64,000 nt of DNA from Allobosea sp. BH3 (GTDB taxonomy: Bacteria > Pseudomonadota > Alphaproteobacteria > Rhizobiales > Beijerinckiaceae): NCBI RefSeq assembly GCF_025499465.1, contig NZ_JAIMCA010000001.1, positions 930,001-994,000 on the forward strand, in the 5' to 3' direction. The notes below the pieces were generated by a model that worked only from the letters and a program-made list of their open reading frames with translations, was not told where the DNA came from and did not search any database. Positions 37,629 to 46,711 of this stretch are shown here, in pieces. Position 1 is the first letter of the stretch. Each line of letters begins with the position of its first letter. A program made the position numbers and the translations under genes.

Positions 37629-38299
37629 CGACGCGGCGACAGATTCACAAGCTTCTCCGCCCCTACCAAGAGCGCGGAGACCTGCTGGTCAGTAGGCATG
37701 AGGTTTATCTCCTGCCCATCTATCACGTCGTGCGGGGGTTCAGCATCTATCGGACAGGCGAAGCCGATCGCTTCGATATCGCGCTGTTTGTCGGGCCGAG
37801 CTTCGTTCCTACCAACGAATCGCCACGCGCTGTTTCGCAGATCAAGAGATACGAAAACTGGCTGCCCAGCTGGACGCAACCGGATCTTCAGCAGAGATTC
37901 GAGGACGTCATCCGCGAATATGCACTGCCCTCGCTGAAGCAAATCGATCTGCAGACCTTTCTACCGAGATCCGACGCGCGCTGGCATGGCCCGGAAAGCC
38001 TTTTCGAAGATGCATTCGAAATGGCGCACATGAGGGCGTTTATCCATACGGCTCACGGCGATTTCGAACCGGCGGCCGCGAGCCTGGAAGTCCTCGCTCA
38101 GATACCGCGCGGTCACCGCGTGATGGAGCCTGTCTTGCGCGTCCTCCTAGATGATCTTCAGCCGCTGCTTCTGGCCAACGATCGCGCCGCCGCCGCCGCC
38201 CTGCTGCATACATGGGAGGGGGAAGCGATCAATCGCTGGAAACTGTCGGAATACTGGCGGCCGAGCCCCTTCCCGCTCGAACTCCAGCCGCAGCCCTGA
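37625..38299 (+). CDS. Probable immunity protein paired with the toxin-like gene
   Basis: Soluble protein of 224 residues that I do not recognise by family. There is no signal peptide or membrane span. The N-terminal half looks mixed alpha/beta ('GDLLVSRHEVYLLPIYHVV', 'RFDIALFVGPSFVP') and the C-terminal half is helical, with alanine-rich repeats ('EPAAASLEVLAQ', 'NDRAAAAALLHTWEG'). GTG 37625 overlaps the stop of the upstream toxin-like frame by 4 bases (GTGA). That coupling fits toxin-immunity pairs. Codon use, like that of the toxin, is less GC-rich than the neighbours. It is convergent with the RND pump gene. Immunity function is inferred from position only. Confidence 0.6.
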   Translation: MTTRRQIHKLLRPYQERGDLLVSRHEVYLLPIYHVVRGFSIYRTGEADRFDIALFVGPSFVPTNESPRAVSQIKRYENWLPSWTQPDLQQRFEDVIREYALPSLKQIDLQTFLPRSDARWHGPESLFEDAFEMAHMRAFIHTAHGDFEPAAASLEVLAQIPRGHRVMEPVLRVLLDDLQPLLLANDRAAAAALLHTWEGEAINRWKLSEYWRPSPFPLELQPQP

Positions 38300-38303
38300 G
38301 CCC

Positions 38304-41300
38304 TCACTCCGCCGCCAACCTTGGCGGAGCCGGCTTCGACATCGCCTCGGCGGTCGCTGTGGCCGGCGCCGCGTGCTCGTCCATCTTCTCCCACAGGCTC
38401 TCATCCTCGGCCTTGCCGAAGAAGCGGCCGAAGAGCCAGCCGGTCGCCCGCGAGAGATCGTCCATCACCATGTAGAAGGACGGCACGAAGACGAGCGAGA
38501 GCACGGTCGAGACGAGCAGGCCGCCGATCACCGCGATCGCCATCGGCGCGCGGAACTCGCCGCCGTCGCCGACGCCATAGGCCGAGGGCAGCATGCCGGC
38601 CGCCATGGCGATGGTGGTCATCAGGATTGGCCGCGCGCGCTTGCGGCCGGCCTCGATCAGCGCCGTGAAACGGTCCTTGCCGCGGCCGACCTCCTCCACC
38701 GCGAAATCGACCAGCATGATCGCATTCTTGGTGACGATGCCCATCAGCATCAGCAGGCCGATATAGACCGGCATCGAGACGGCGTTGTGGGTCGCCAGCA
38801 GTGCGATGACCACACCGCCGAACGACAGCGGCAGCGAGAGCAGGATCGTGATCGGCTGGAAGACCGAGCCGAAGAGCAGGATCAGCACCGCCAGCACCAG
38901 CATCAGGCCGGTCGTCATCGCGGTGATGAAGCCCTGGACGACCTCGCCCTGGATCTCGGCGTCGCCGGTGGCGGCGATCCAGACGCCCGGCGGCAGGCCG
39001 ACCTCCTTGACGATCTCCTGGAACTTGTCCTGCGCCGTGCCGAGCTCGAAGCCGCGCTTGAGATCGGCGCCGATCTGGGCGCGGCGGACGCGGTCATAGC
39101 GGTCGATCGAGCTCGGGCCCTCGCCGAAGCCGATCTCGGCCACGGCCGTGAGCGGAATCGAGACGCCCGTGGCGTTGGTCACGCGCAGCGCCGCGATGTT
39201 GCGGATGTCGGTGCGCGCCGACTCGTCGAGCTGCACACGGATCGGCACCAGCCGGTCGCCCGCGTTGAACTTGGCGAGGTTGGCGCCGACATCGCCGATG
39301 GTCGCGACGCGCACGGCCTCCGAGATCGCCTCCGGCGTGACGCCGAGATTGGCGGCCTCCTCCAGCTTCGGCGTGACGCGCAGCTCCGGCCGGCTCAGCG
39401 AGCCCGCGGTCGCGACGTTGAGATAGCCGTCGACCTGGCGCATCTTCGCCTCGATCTTCGCCACCGCCGCATCGAGCGCCTCGCCGTCCTTCGACATGAT
39501 CGAGAAGGCCATCTCGCGCTCGCCGCGCTCGTTGACATACCAGGCGCGCACATCCGGCACGCCGGCGAGCTTCTCGGCGATGGTGACCTTGAGCTCCTTC
39601 TGCGCAATGTCGCGCTCAGCCTTGGGCTTCAGCAGCACGAAGACGGATGCCCGGCGCACCTCGCGCTGGCCGGTCGGCGAAGCGCCGCCGAGCACGAAGA
39701 CGTCGCGGACCTCGGGGATGGTCCGGAGCGTATCGACGATCCGGTCCGTCGTGAGGCGCGTATCCTCCAGCGTCGAGCCCGGCGGCAGCTCGACGCTTGC
39801 GACGACGCGTGAAGTGTCCTCGTCCGGGATGAATCCGGTCGGCAGCATCTGCGTGGCCTGGATCGAGCCGATCAGGAACATGAAGCCAATGATGAGCGTC
39901 GCATAGGCCGTGTTGAACGGCATCGTCCGCCACTGGCGCGAGCCGTCGAGGCGCGGGAAGAACGGGATGCGCCGACGCTTGAGCGAGCCCTTGAGCAGCC
40001 CGACATAGGCGCCCATGATGAGCCCGTCTTTCGGCTCGGCATGTTCCACCGGCTTCATCAGATAGGCCGCCATCATCGGCGTGATGAGCCGCGCGACCAA
40101 GAGCGAGAACAGCACAGCCACCGCCACCGTCAGGCCGAACTGCCGGAAATACTGGCCCGCGACGCCGCCCATGAAGGAGACCGGCGCGAAGATCGCGACG
40201 ATGGTCAGCGTGATCGCGATGACCGCGAGCCCGATCTCGTCGGCCGCCTCCATCGCCGCGCGATAGGGCGACTTGCCCATCTTCATGTGCCGGACGATGT
40301 TCTCGATCTCGACGATGGCGTCGTCGACGAGGATGCCGGTCACCAGCGTGATGCCGAGCAGGCTGACGAGGTTCAGCGAGAAGCCCATCAGCTCCATCGC
40401 CCAGAAGGTCGGGATGGCGGATAGCGGCAGCGCGACCGCCGTGATCAGCGTGGCGCGCCAGTTGCGCAGGAACAGGAAGACGACGATGACGGCGAGCACG
40501 GCGCCCTCGATCAGCGTCTCCATCGCCGCCTTGTAGTTGCCGTGGGTATAGGCAACCGCGTCGTCGATCGGCGAGAGCTTGATGTCGGGGAAGCGCTGGT
40601 TCAACTCGGCAACGCGCTGGGCCACGACGTCCTTCACCGAAAGCTCGCTCGAACCCTTCGAACGGAACACCGCGAAGGTGACGACCGGCTGCTTGTTCAG
40701 CCGGCCGAAGGCCCGCGGCTCGGAATTGGAATCATCGACGCGGCCTAGTTCCTTCAGACGCACCTCGCGCCCGCCCGAGAGCATGATCTTGGTCTCGGCG
40801 AGCTCCGCCACGGTCCGTGCACCGGCGAGCATGCGCACGGTCTGCTCCTGCCCGCCGATCTCGCCGCGCCCGCCGGCGAGGTCGACATTGGTGGCGCGGA
40901 TCTGGCGGTTGACCTCCCCGGCCGTGATGCCGAGCGCGAGCAGCCGGTCAGGATCGAGCGAGACGCGGATTTCGCGGTCGACGCCGCCATAGCGCTCGAC
41001 GCGGCCGACGCCCTTCAGCCCCTGTAGTTCACGCGCGACGATATCGTCGACATGCCAGGAGAGCTGCTCCAGCGTCATGCCGGCCGAGGCCGCGCCATAG
41101 GTCAGGATCGACTGGCCCTCCACGTCGATCCGCTGGATCACCGGCTCGTCGATCGTGCGCGGGAGGTCCGCCCTGATCTTGGCGACGGCGTCCTTGACGT
41201 CGTTGACGGCCCGGTCGGTATCGGTCTCGAGCCGGAACTCGATCAGGGTCTGCGACTGTCCGTCGGTCAGCGTCGAGACGACATGCTTCACGCCGGTGAT

Positions 41301-41525
41301 GTTGGCGACCGAATCCTCGACGCGCTTGCTGATCTGACTTTCGAGCTCGGCCGGCGCGGCGCCGGCCTGCGTGATCGTCACCGAGACCAGCGGCACGTCG
41401 ATGTTCGGAAAGCGCGTGACCGGCAGCTTCGAGAAGGCGAGCAGCCCGAGCACGCAGAGCACGACGAAGAGCAGGATAGCCGGAACGGGCTTGCGGATCG
41501 ACCAGGCCGAGATGTTGATGTCCAT
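38304..41525 (-). CDS. RND-family efflux permease (HAE1/AcrB type)
   Basis: Proton-driven inner-membrane efflux pump of 1073 residues, full length for the family. It has two large periplasmic loops and twelve spans. The proton-relay pair in span 4 reads 'ILVDDAIVEIENIVRHM', and the N-terminus 'SAWSIRKPVPAILLFVVLC' is the first span. Substrates are likely hydrophobic compounds or drugs. It is the third gene of the TetR-adaptor-pump operon, 11 bases after the adaptor stop. No outer-membrane channel gene is present, so it must use one encoded elsewhere. Confidence 0.96.
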   Translation of the reverse strand: MDINISAWSIRKPVPAILLFVVLCVLGLLAFSKLPVTRFPNIDVPLVSVTITQAGAAPAELESQISKRVEDSVANITGVKHVVSTLTDGQSQTLIEFRLETDTDRAVNDVKDAVAKIRADLPRTIDEPVIQRIDVEGQSILTYGAASAGMTLEQLSWHVDDIVARELQGLKGVGRVERYGGVDREIRVSLDPDRLLALGITAGEVNRQIRATNVDLAGGRGEIGGQEQTVRMLAGARTVAELAETKIMLSGGREVRLKELGRVDDSNSEPRAFGRLNKQPVVTFAVFRSKGSSELSVKDVVAQRVAELNQRFPDIKLSPIDDAVAYTHGNYKAAMETLIEGAVLAVIVVFLFLRNWRATLITAVALPLSAIPTFWAMELMGFSLNLVSLLGITLVTGILVDDAIVEIENIVRHMKMGKSPYRAAMEAADEIGLAVIAITLTIVAIFAPVSFMGGVAGQYFRQFGLTVAVAVLFSLLVARLITPMMAAYLMKPVEHAEPKDGLIMGAYVGLLKGSLKRRRIPFFPRLDGSRQWRTMPFNTAYATLIIGFMFLIGSIQATQMLPTGFIPDEDTSRVVASVELPPGSTLEDTRLTTDRIVDTLRTIPEVRDVFVLGGASPTGQREVRRASVFVLLKPKAERDIAQKELKVTIAEKLAGVPDVRAWYVNERGEREMAFSIMSKDGEALDAAVAKIEAKMRQVDGYLNVATAGSLSRPELRVTPKLEEAANLGVTPEAISEAVRVATIGDVGANLAKFNAGDRLVPIRVQLDESARTDIRNIAALRVTNATGVSIPLTAVAEIGFGEGPSSIDRYDRVRRAQIGADLKRGFELGTAQDKFQEIVKEVGLPPGVWIAATGDAEIQGEVVQGFITAMTTGLMLVLAVLILLFGSVFQPITILLSLPLSFGGVVIALLATHNAVSMPVYIGLLMLMGIVTKNAIMLVDFAVEEVGRGKDRFTALIEAGRKRARPILMTTIAMAAGMLPSAYGVGDGGEFRAPMAIAVIGGLLVSTVLSLVFVPSFYMVMDDLSRATGWLFGRFFGKAEDESLWEKMDEHAAPATATAEAMSKPAPPRLAAE

Positions 41526-41536
41526 GGCCGGCCCCG

Positions 41537-42793
41537 TCAGTTCGTCGCAACCGGCGTGACGAGGTCGCCATCGCGCACGAAGGTGCCGGCGCGCGCAACC
41601 ACGGTCTCGCCCTCGGCGAGGCCGGTCACGATCTCGGCGCGGCCGCCGCCGGCAAGGCCGAGCGTGACGGGCTTGGTCGAGACCTTGCCGTCCTTCACGG
41701 CCTGCACCGAGGCGCCGCCCCGGCTATAGGTGATGGCCGAGAGCGGCAGGGTCACGGCCTTCTTGCGGCCGGTCTCGATGACACCGCGCGCGAAGGTGCC
41801 GATCGCGACCGGCGGATTGCCGTCGAGCGCGACACGCACCCGGCCGAGGCGCGACGCCTTGTCGACCTCCGGCGCGATGAGCCGGATCGTTCCCGCCAGC
41901 GCATCTTTCGCGCCGGCCGGCGTCACCGCAACCTTCTGGCCGATCTTGAGCCCCGGCAGCTCGACCTCGGCGACCTGCGCCTCCAGTTCGACGGCACCGT
42001 CCGCAACGATCCGAAACAACGGCTCGCTCTGCGGCATCATGCTGGTCGTCTGGCCAAGCTTCGCCGTGCGGCGGCTGACGATGCCGGCGCCGGGCGCCTT
42101 GATCTCGGTGCGCCCCAGCCGGACGGCGATGTCCCTGCCCTGCGCCTTGGCGAGCGCGAGATCGGCCGTTGCGATCGCCAGCGCCTGCCGCGCCGAATTG
42201 GCGCGTGCCTGGCCGGAGCGCGCGGCAGCGGCGCGCTGGTCGAACGTCTCGATGCTGGCATTGCCGGTGTCGCGCAGCGCCTTTGTGCGGTCGAAGGCAT
42301 TGTTGGCCTGGACGAGGTTGGCGTCCGCCTCGGCGATCTGGGCATTCGCCTGCGCGACCAGGGCTTCGGCGCGGGCGATCTGGGCGTCGTTCTGCGCCTT
42401 CTGGACATCGAGCGTCGTTCGGTCCAGCCGCGCCAGCACCTGGCCTTGCGCGACCTTGTCGCCCTCTTCGGCCAGAAGCTCGATGACGGCGAGGCTATCG
42501 ACCTCCGGCTGCACCAGGATCTCGTCGCGGGCGATCATCGAACCGGAGACGACCACGCTCTGGACGATCTCGGTCAGCGCGGCTTGCGTCACGGTGACTG
42601 AGGGGCCGGCGGCCACAGTGGGCTTCGCGGGCGTCTGCGCTGCGAGCGGCAGCGGCGCCGCCAGCAGGGCGAGAGCGAGCGCCAGCGGCGCGGTCGAGCG
42701 CAAGGCGGTCGAGCGAAGAAGCATCGGAAGCGATCCTGTTGCGGCCGCGGGGCCGGAGGAAAACGGAGAGTGCCGGGCGGGGGCGGACGTCAT
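41537..42793 (-). CDS. RND efflux periplasmic adaptor subunit
   Basis: Membrane-fusion protein linking the pump to an outer-membrane channel, 418 residues from ATG 42793. A biotinyl-lipoyl-like strand pair flanks a coiled-coil hairpin (about 150-210, rich in Ala/Gln: 'ARAEALVAQANAQIAEADAN'), then the beta-barrel and proximal domains. ATG 42793 overlaps the TetR stop by 4 bases and has 'ggag' upstream. A second candidate, ATG 42724, gives a more normal signal peptide ('MLLRSTALRSTAPLALALA'). The choice is not settled. Confidence 0.92.
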   Translation of the reverse strand: MTSAPARHSPFSSGPAAATGSLPMLLRSTALRSTAPLALALALLAAPLPLAAQTPAKPTVAAGPSVTVTQAALTEIVQSVVVSGSMIARDEILVQPEVDSLAVIELLAEEGDKVAQGQVLARLDRTTLDVQKAQNDAQIARAEALVAQANAQIAEADANLVQANNAFDRTKALRDTGNASIETFDQRAAAARSGQARANSARQALAIATADLALAKAQGRDIAVRLGRTEIKAPGAGIVSRRTAKLGQTTSMMPQSEPLFRIVADGAVELEAQVAEVELPGLKIGQKVAVTPAGAKDALAGTIRLIAPEVDKASRLGRVRVALDGNPPVAIGTFARGVIETGRKKAVTLPLSAITYSRGGASVQAVKDGKVSTKPVTLGLAGGGRAEIVTGLAEGETVVARAGTFVRDGDLVTPVATN

Positions 42794-43431
42794 GGCGTCG
42801 TCTCCTCTGCCTCTGGCAGCAGCATGGTCTGGGCGAGCTGGCGCATGCCTGCGAACAGCGTTTCGGCCGCGAAGGCCTCGTCGAAGGCGGGGTCCATGCC
42901 GCGCCGGCAGAAATAGCCGTCCGCCATCATCGAGACGGCGAGCAGGAAGCGGTTGTCGTCGAGCCGCGCCGGCAGCTCGCCATTGGCCTTGGCCACGGCG
43001 ATGGCGGCGGCGAGGCCCTGCATCACCGTGCCATCGATATCGGCGCACATGCTCGCCATCTCGGGATTGCGCGCTGCCTCCGCCCAGATCTGCAGGGCGA
43101 TCACCGCCTTCTCGCGCGGCGGATCGATGAGGTGCTTGCGCGCCAGCGCCTCGAGCTGGTCGAGCAGCGCGCCGTTGCCCGGATGCAGGCTGCCGAAATC
43201 AGCCGCGATCAGCGAGCGGTCGCGCTCGGCCATGCCGGCGATGATCGCGTCCTTGGAGCTGAAGTAGCGGTAGAGATTGCCGGGGCTCATCCCCGCCTCG
43301 GCCGCGACATCCTGCATCGTCGCCGCGTGGAAGCCGGCGTGCGCGAAGACGCGCTCGGCCGCATCGAGGATGCGGATATGGCGCTCGGAAAGGTTCGAAT
43401 CGGTCAGCGCAGCCGGGACAACGGGTGGCAT
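42790..43431 (-). CDS. TetR/AcrR-family transcriptional repressor
   Basis: Repressor of the efflux operon, 213 residues. The N-terminal HTH covers about 15-62 ('TMQDVAAEAGMSPGNLYRYF'), and the helical ligand domain follows. ATG 43431 was chosen because the perfect palindromic operator lies 7-42 bases upstream. The longer frame would put the operator inside the coding sequence. It overlaps the adaptor gene by 4 bases, so repressor, adaptor and pump are one autoregulated unit. Inducers are presumably pump substrates. Confidence 0.93.
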   Translation of the reverse strand: MPPVVPAALTDSNLSERHIRILDAAERVFAHAGFHAATMQDVAAEAGMSPGNLYRYFSSKDAIIAGMAERDRSLIAADFGSLHPGNGALLDQLEALARKHLIDPPREKAVIALQIWAEAARNPEMASMCADIDGTVMQGLAAAIAVAKANGELPARLDDNRFLLAVSMMADGYFCRRGMDPAFDEAFAAETLFAGMRQLAQTMLLPEAEETTP

Positions 43432-43437
43432 TGGCAC

Positions 43438-43473
43438 TCTGAGATGAGAATGAACGTTCATTCTCATCTCAGA
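43438..43473. promoter_or_regulatory. Perfect 36-bp palindromic operator of the TetR-efflux operon
   Basis: Every base from 43438 to 43473 is symmetric about 43455/43456. The centre reads 'gaatgaacgttcattc', a typical TetR/AcrR-type site, and the outer arms 'tctgagatga' and 'tcatctcaga' extend it. It lies 7 bases ahead of the tetR start codon. The length would allow two dimers to bind, as in QacR-like cases; that is inference. Confidence 0.85.
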
Positions 43474-43674
43474 AAGGGCGCTCGCCGTCAAGCGAGGCCC
43501 GTTGCAGCGCAGCAGAATCGGGAAGGATTTGCTCTTTTCGATGCGGATACCGAAAGATTTTGCTCAGGCTCGGCGCATAAATTGCTTGCCACGCCCCGCG
43601 TGGAACCGCATCCTGACGGGCGATCTCGAATGGCTTCGCGCGCATCCCTCCCCTCCGCCGGCGCGCAGGCGAGC

Positions 43675-44490
43675 ATGAAGACCGTGATGAACGACCACGC
43701 CTTCCCACTGTTCCCGGCCCGCAGGACCCGTTCCCCCATCTCAGCCCGGCCGCGCGACCCCGCGCCGAAGCCCGTGCTGATCGTGCTCCATCAGGAGCAT
43801 TCGACTCCCGGCCGCGTCGGCCGGCTCCTGCAGGCGCGCGGCCATGCGCTCGACATCCGCAAACCGCGCTTCGGCGATCCGCTGCCGCAGACGATGCGCG
43901 ACCATGCCGGAGCCGTGATCTTCGGCGGTCCGCAGGGCGCCAACGATCCGGACGACTTCATCAAGACCGAGATCGACTGGATCGGCACCTGCCTGAAGGA
44001 AGACGCGCCCTTTCTCGGCATCTGCCTCGGCGCGCAGATGCTGGCCAAGCATATGGGTGCGCGCGTCTATACCCATGGCGAGGGCCGCGCCGAAGTCGGC
44101 TACTATCCGCTTTCGATCACCGATGCCGGCAAGACCCACGCCGAAACGGCCAGCTTCGTCTGGCCGGGCACCGTCTATCAGTGGCATCGCGACGGCTTCG
44201 ATTGCCCGAGCGGCGCCGAATGCCTTGCGCTGGGCGGCGATTTTCCGACCCAGGCGATCCGCGCCGCCTCGCGCGTCTACGGCATCCAGTTCCACCCGGA
44301 AGTCACCCCGGCGATGATGTATCGCTGGTCGGTGCGCGGGCATGAGCGCACGCTGATGCCCGGCGCCCAGCTCGGCCACACCCATGTGCCGGGCTGGTTC
44401 CAGCACGACCCGGCGATCCGGCTCTGGCTCGACGCCTTCCTCGACCACTGGCTGAAACAGCCCGCCTGCGCCGGCACGGAGCCGCTTTGA
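43675..44490 (+). CDS. Class I glutamine amidotransferase-like protein
   Basis: The product is about 271 residues. The class I triad is visible: the Cys in 'FLGICLGAQM', and the His and Glu in 'YGIQFHPEVTP'. A stand-alone enzyme of the GMP-synthase/GuaA-like or gamma-glutamyl-hydrolase type is likely, taking ammonia from glutamine or cleaving a gamma-glutamyl amide. The N-terminal 30 residues are basic and unusual. The start is uncertain between ATG 43675 and ATG 43687, and upstream codons are not protein-like. Its stop overlaps the next gene's TTG start by 4 bases, so the two are coupled. Confidence 0.85.
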   Translation: MKTVMNDHAFPLFPARRTRSPISARPRDPAPKPVLIVLHQEHSTPGRVGRLLQARGHALDIRKPRFGDPLPQTMRDHAGAVIFGGPQGANDPDDFIKTEIDWIGTCLKEDAPFLGICLGAQMLAKHMGARVYTHGEGRAEVGYYPLSITDAGKTHAETASFVWPGTVYQWHRDGFDCPSGAECLALGGDFPTQAIRAASRVYGIQFHPEVTPAMMYRWSVRGHERTLMPGAQLGHTHVPGWFQHDPAIRLWLDAFLDHWLKQPACAGTEPL

Positions 44491-45728
44491 CCCGCACTGC
44501 TATTGTTCTCGGCGCCGGCATGGTCGGCGTCTCCTGCGCGCTCGCGCTCCAGAAGCGCGGCATCGCTGTCACGCTGATCGACCGCCGCGAGCCCGGCCGC
44601 GAAACCTCCTACGGCAATGCCGGCGTGCTCGCGGCCTCCTCGATCGTGCCGCTCAACAACCCCTCCCTCTACGCCAAGATCACGGGCTATCTCGGCAACC
44701 GCCACCCGGCGCTGAACCTGAGCTGGCGCCGCGCCTTCAGCCGGCCGGGCTGGCTGCTGCGCTTCCTTTGGGAGGCCCGCCCCTCGCAAGGGGCCGCCCG
44801 CATCGCCGCCTTGCAGGCGCTGACGGCGAGCACGGTCGAGCTCCATCGCGCCCTGATGGCCGAGGCCGGCGTATCGCACCGCCTGCGCGAAACCGGTTCT
44901 CTCAAGCTCTGGCGCACGGAGGCGGGCCATGAGGCGGCGCGGGCCGAGCATGATTTCCTGAAAAGCCGCGGCATCGAGTCCCAGATTCTCGACCGGCAAG
45001 GCATTTCCGGCATCGAGCCTAGCCTGAAGCCGATCTTCCCGGCCGGGCTCCTGATCCCCTGTGTCGGATCGGTCGATTCGCCTGGCGCCGTCACCGAGGC
45101 TTATGCGGCGCTCTTCGCCCAACGCGGCGGCAAGATCGAGCAGGCCGCGATCACCGGCCTCGCCCGCAACGGCAATGGCTGGCGGGCGAGCACCACCGCC
45201 GGGAGCTTCGATGCCGATATCGTCGTCGTCGCGCTCGGTCCCTGGAGCGGCGATCTGCTGAAGCCTCTCGGCCTCGATCCGAAGCTCGATGTCGAGCGTG
45301 GCTATCACCGCCATCTGAAGCCGGAAGCCGGCGCGGCCCTGTCACGGCCGGTCTACGATGTCGACGCCGCCTATTTCATGGCGCCGATGGAGCAGGGCTA
45401 CCGCGTCACCAGCGGCGTCGACCTCTCCTTCCGCGATGCGCCCGATGAACACCGCCAGATCGACGGCGTCACCGCCGCCGCCCGCGAGGCGCTCCCTCTC
45501 GGTGAGGTCGTGGGCGAAACCTGGCGCGGCGCGCGTCCTACCCTGCCGGATTCCTTGCCGATGATCGGCGAGGCTCCGCGCAATCCCGGCCTCTGGCTCG
45601 CTTTCGGCAACCAGCATATCGGCTTCTCGACCGGTCCGATCACCGGCGAGATGATCGCCGCCATGGTCTGCGGCGAGAGCCCGCCGATCGACCCGACACC
45701 GTTCCGGCCGGGGCGGTATATCGGCTGA
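44487..45728 (+). CDS. FAD-dependent amino acid oxidoreductase (DadA-like)
   Basis: The product is 413 residues of the DAO/DadA family, which oxidatively deaminates D-amino acids or secondary amines and passes electrons to the membrane chain. The N-terminal FAD loop is 'AIVLGAGMVGVSCALALQKRG', the mid-protein block is 'PGAVTEAYAALFAQRGGK', and the C-terminal motif is 'GARPTLPDSLPMIG' with 'FGNQHIGFSTGP'. The start is TTG 44487, overlapping the preceding stop, with no ATG option upstream. Pairing with a glutamine amidotransferase suggests glutamyl-amine or D-amino acid use. A terminator follows at 45817. Confidence 0.9.
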   Translation: MTRTAIVLGAGMVGVSCALALQKRGIAVTLIDRREPGRETSYGNAGVLAASSIVPLNNPSLYAKITGYLGNRHPALNLSWRRAFSRPGWLLRFLWEARPSQGAARIAALQALTASTVELHRALMAEAGVSHRLRETGSLKLWRTEAGHEAARAEHDFLKSRGIESQILDRQGISGIEPSLKPIFPAGLLIPCVGSVDSPGAVTEAYAALFAQRGGKIEQAAITGLARNGNGWRASTTAGSFDADIVVVALGPWSGDLLKPLGLDPKLDVERGYHRHLKPEAGAALSRPVYDVDAAYFMAPMEQGYRVTSGVDLSFRDAPDEHRQIDGVTAAAREALPLGEVVGETWRGARPTLPDSLPMIGEAPRNPGLWLAFGNQHIGFSTGPITGEMIAAMVCGESPPIDPTPFRPGRYIG

Positions 45729-45733
45729 TGAAG

Positions 45734-45909
45734 GTGTCATCCCGCACGCGCTGCGGCACGAAGTGCTGCTGCGCAGATGCGGGACCGCGCGACGAGAAGG
45801 CCCTTTAAGATTGAGAGGGCGCGTTCCCGGATGAGAACGCGCCCTTTTTGGAAAACGATCCCGTGTCTGCGCAGCGGCATTACATACCGCAGCGCGCACG
45901 GGATGACAC
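45734..45909. repeat. Long imperfect inverted repeat around a terminator
   Basis: The left arm, beginning 'gtgtcatcccgcacgcgctg' (45734), and the right arm, ending 'gcgcacgggatgacac' (45909), are complementary with two mismatches over about 23 bases. The terminator at 45817-45849 lies inside. It fills the gap between the convergent DadA-like gene and sdhB. Confidence 0.75.
45817..45849 (+). terminator. Rho-independent terminator
   Basis: 'gggcgcgttc' (45817-45826) pairs with 'gaacgcgccc' (45835-45844), followed by five T. It serves the DadA-like gene. On the other strand it could also stop sdhB transcription, though the A-run there is less ideal. Confidence 0.85.
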
Positions 45910-45913
45910 GTCG

Positions 45914-46711
45914 TCAGACCTGACGCGTCACCATCATCTTCTTCACTTCCGCAATCGCCTTGGCCGGGTTCAACCCCTTCGGGCAGGCGTTCGCGCAGTT
46001 CATGATGGTGTGGCAGCGATAGAGCCGGAAGGGATCTTCCAGATTGTCGAGGCGCTCGCCGGTCGCCTCGTCGCGCGAGTCGATCAGCCAGCGATAGGCC
46101 TGCAGCAACGCGGCCGGGCCGAGATAGCGGTCGCCGTTCCACCAGTAGCTCGGGCAGGAGGTCGAGCAGCAGGCGCAGAGGATGCACTCATAGAGGCCGT
46201 CGAGCTTCTCGCGGTCGTCCTTGGCCTGGCGCCATTCCTTCTCGGGAGCCGGCGTCGTCGTCTTCAGCCAGGGCTCGATCGAGGCGTGCTGCGCATAGAA
46301 GCGCGTCAGGTCTGGCACGAGATCCTTGACCACCGGCATATGCGGCAGCGGATAGATCGCGATGCGGCCCCCGGAAGACTTGGACTGGCCGCACTCGTCG
46401 ATGCCGGTGGTGCAGGCGAGCCCGTTCTTGCCGTCCATGTTCATGGCGCAGGAGCCGCAGATGCCCTCGCGGCAGGAGCGGCGGAAGGTCAGCGTCGGGT
46501 CGACCTTGTTCTTGATCCAGATCAGCGCGTCGAGGACCATCGGCCCGCAATCGTCGCGGTCGACATAATAGGTGTCGGTGCGCGGATTGGCGGTGTCGTC
46601 CGGGTTCCAGCGATAGATCTTGAACTCGGTGACGTTCTTGGCGCTGGCCGGCTTCGGCCAGGCCTTGCCCTCGGTCAGGCGGGAGTTCTGCGGGAGATTG
46701 AATTCAGCCAT
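45914..46711 (-). CDS. sdhB: Succinate dehydrogenase iron-sulfur subunit
   Basis: Electron-transfer subunit of complex II, 265 residues. The 2Fe-2S ligands are C80, C85, C88 and C100 ('CREGICGSC...C'). The 4Fe-4S ligands are C176, C179, C182 and the 3Fe-4S or adjacent ligand C186 ('[12 protein letters not shown]'). Further cluster cysteines are C233, C239 and C243 ('[14 protein letters not shown]'). It is the last gene of the sdh operon. Its start overlaps by 8 bases an extra small membrane-protein gene that separates it from sdhA. Confidence 0.98.
   Translation of the reverse strand: MAEFNLPQNSRLTEGKAWPKPASAKNVTEFKIYRWNPDDTANPRTDTYYVDRDDCGPMVLDALIWIKNKVDPTLTFRRSCREGICGSCAMNMDGKNGLACTTGIDECGQSKSSGGRIAIYPLPHMPVVKDLVPDLTRFYAQHASIEPWLKTTTPAPEKEWRQAKDDREKLDGLYECILCACCSTSCPSYWWNGDRYLGPAALLQAYRWLIDSRDEATGERLDNLEDPFRLYRCHTIMNCANACPKGLNPAKAIAEVKKMMVTRQV

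Noticed and set aside
36325..38299. Prophage or integrative element
   Set aside because: No integrase, tRNA attachment site, structural phage gene or flanking direct repeat was found around the toxin locus.
38151..39812. 553-codon plus-strand frame
   Set aside because: Antisense to the RND pump. Rich in Arg/Asp/His repeats typical of shadow frames.
43432..43491. Upstream start of the TetR gene
   Set aside because: It would place the perfect operator palindrome inside the coding sequence and adds residues not typical of TetR proteins.
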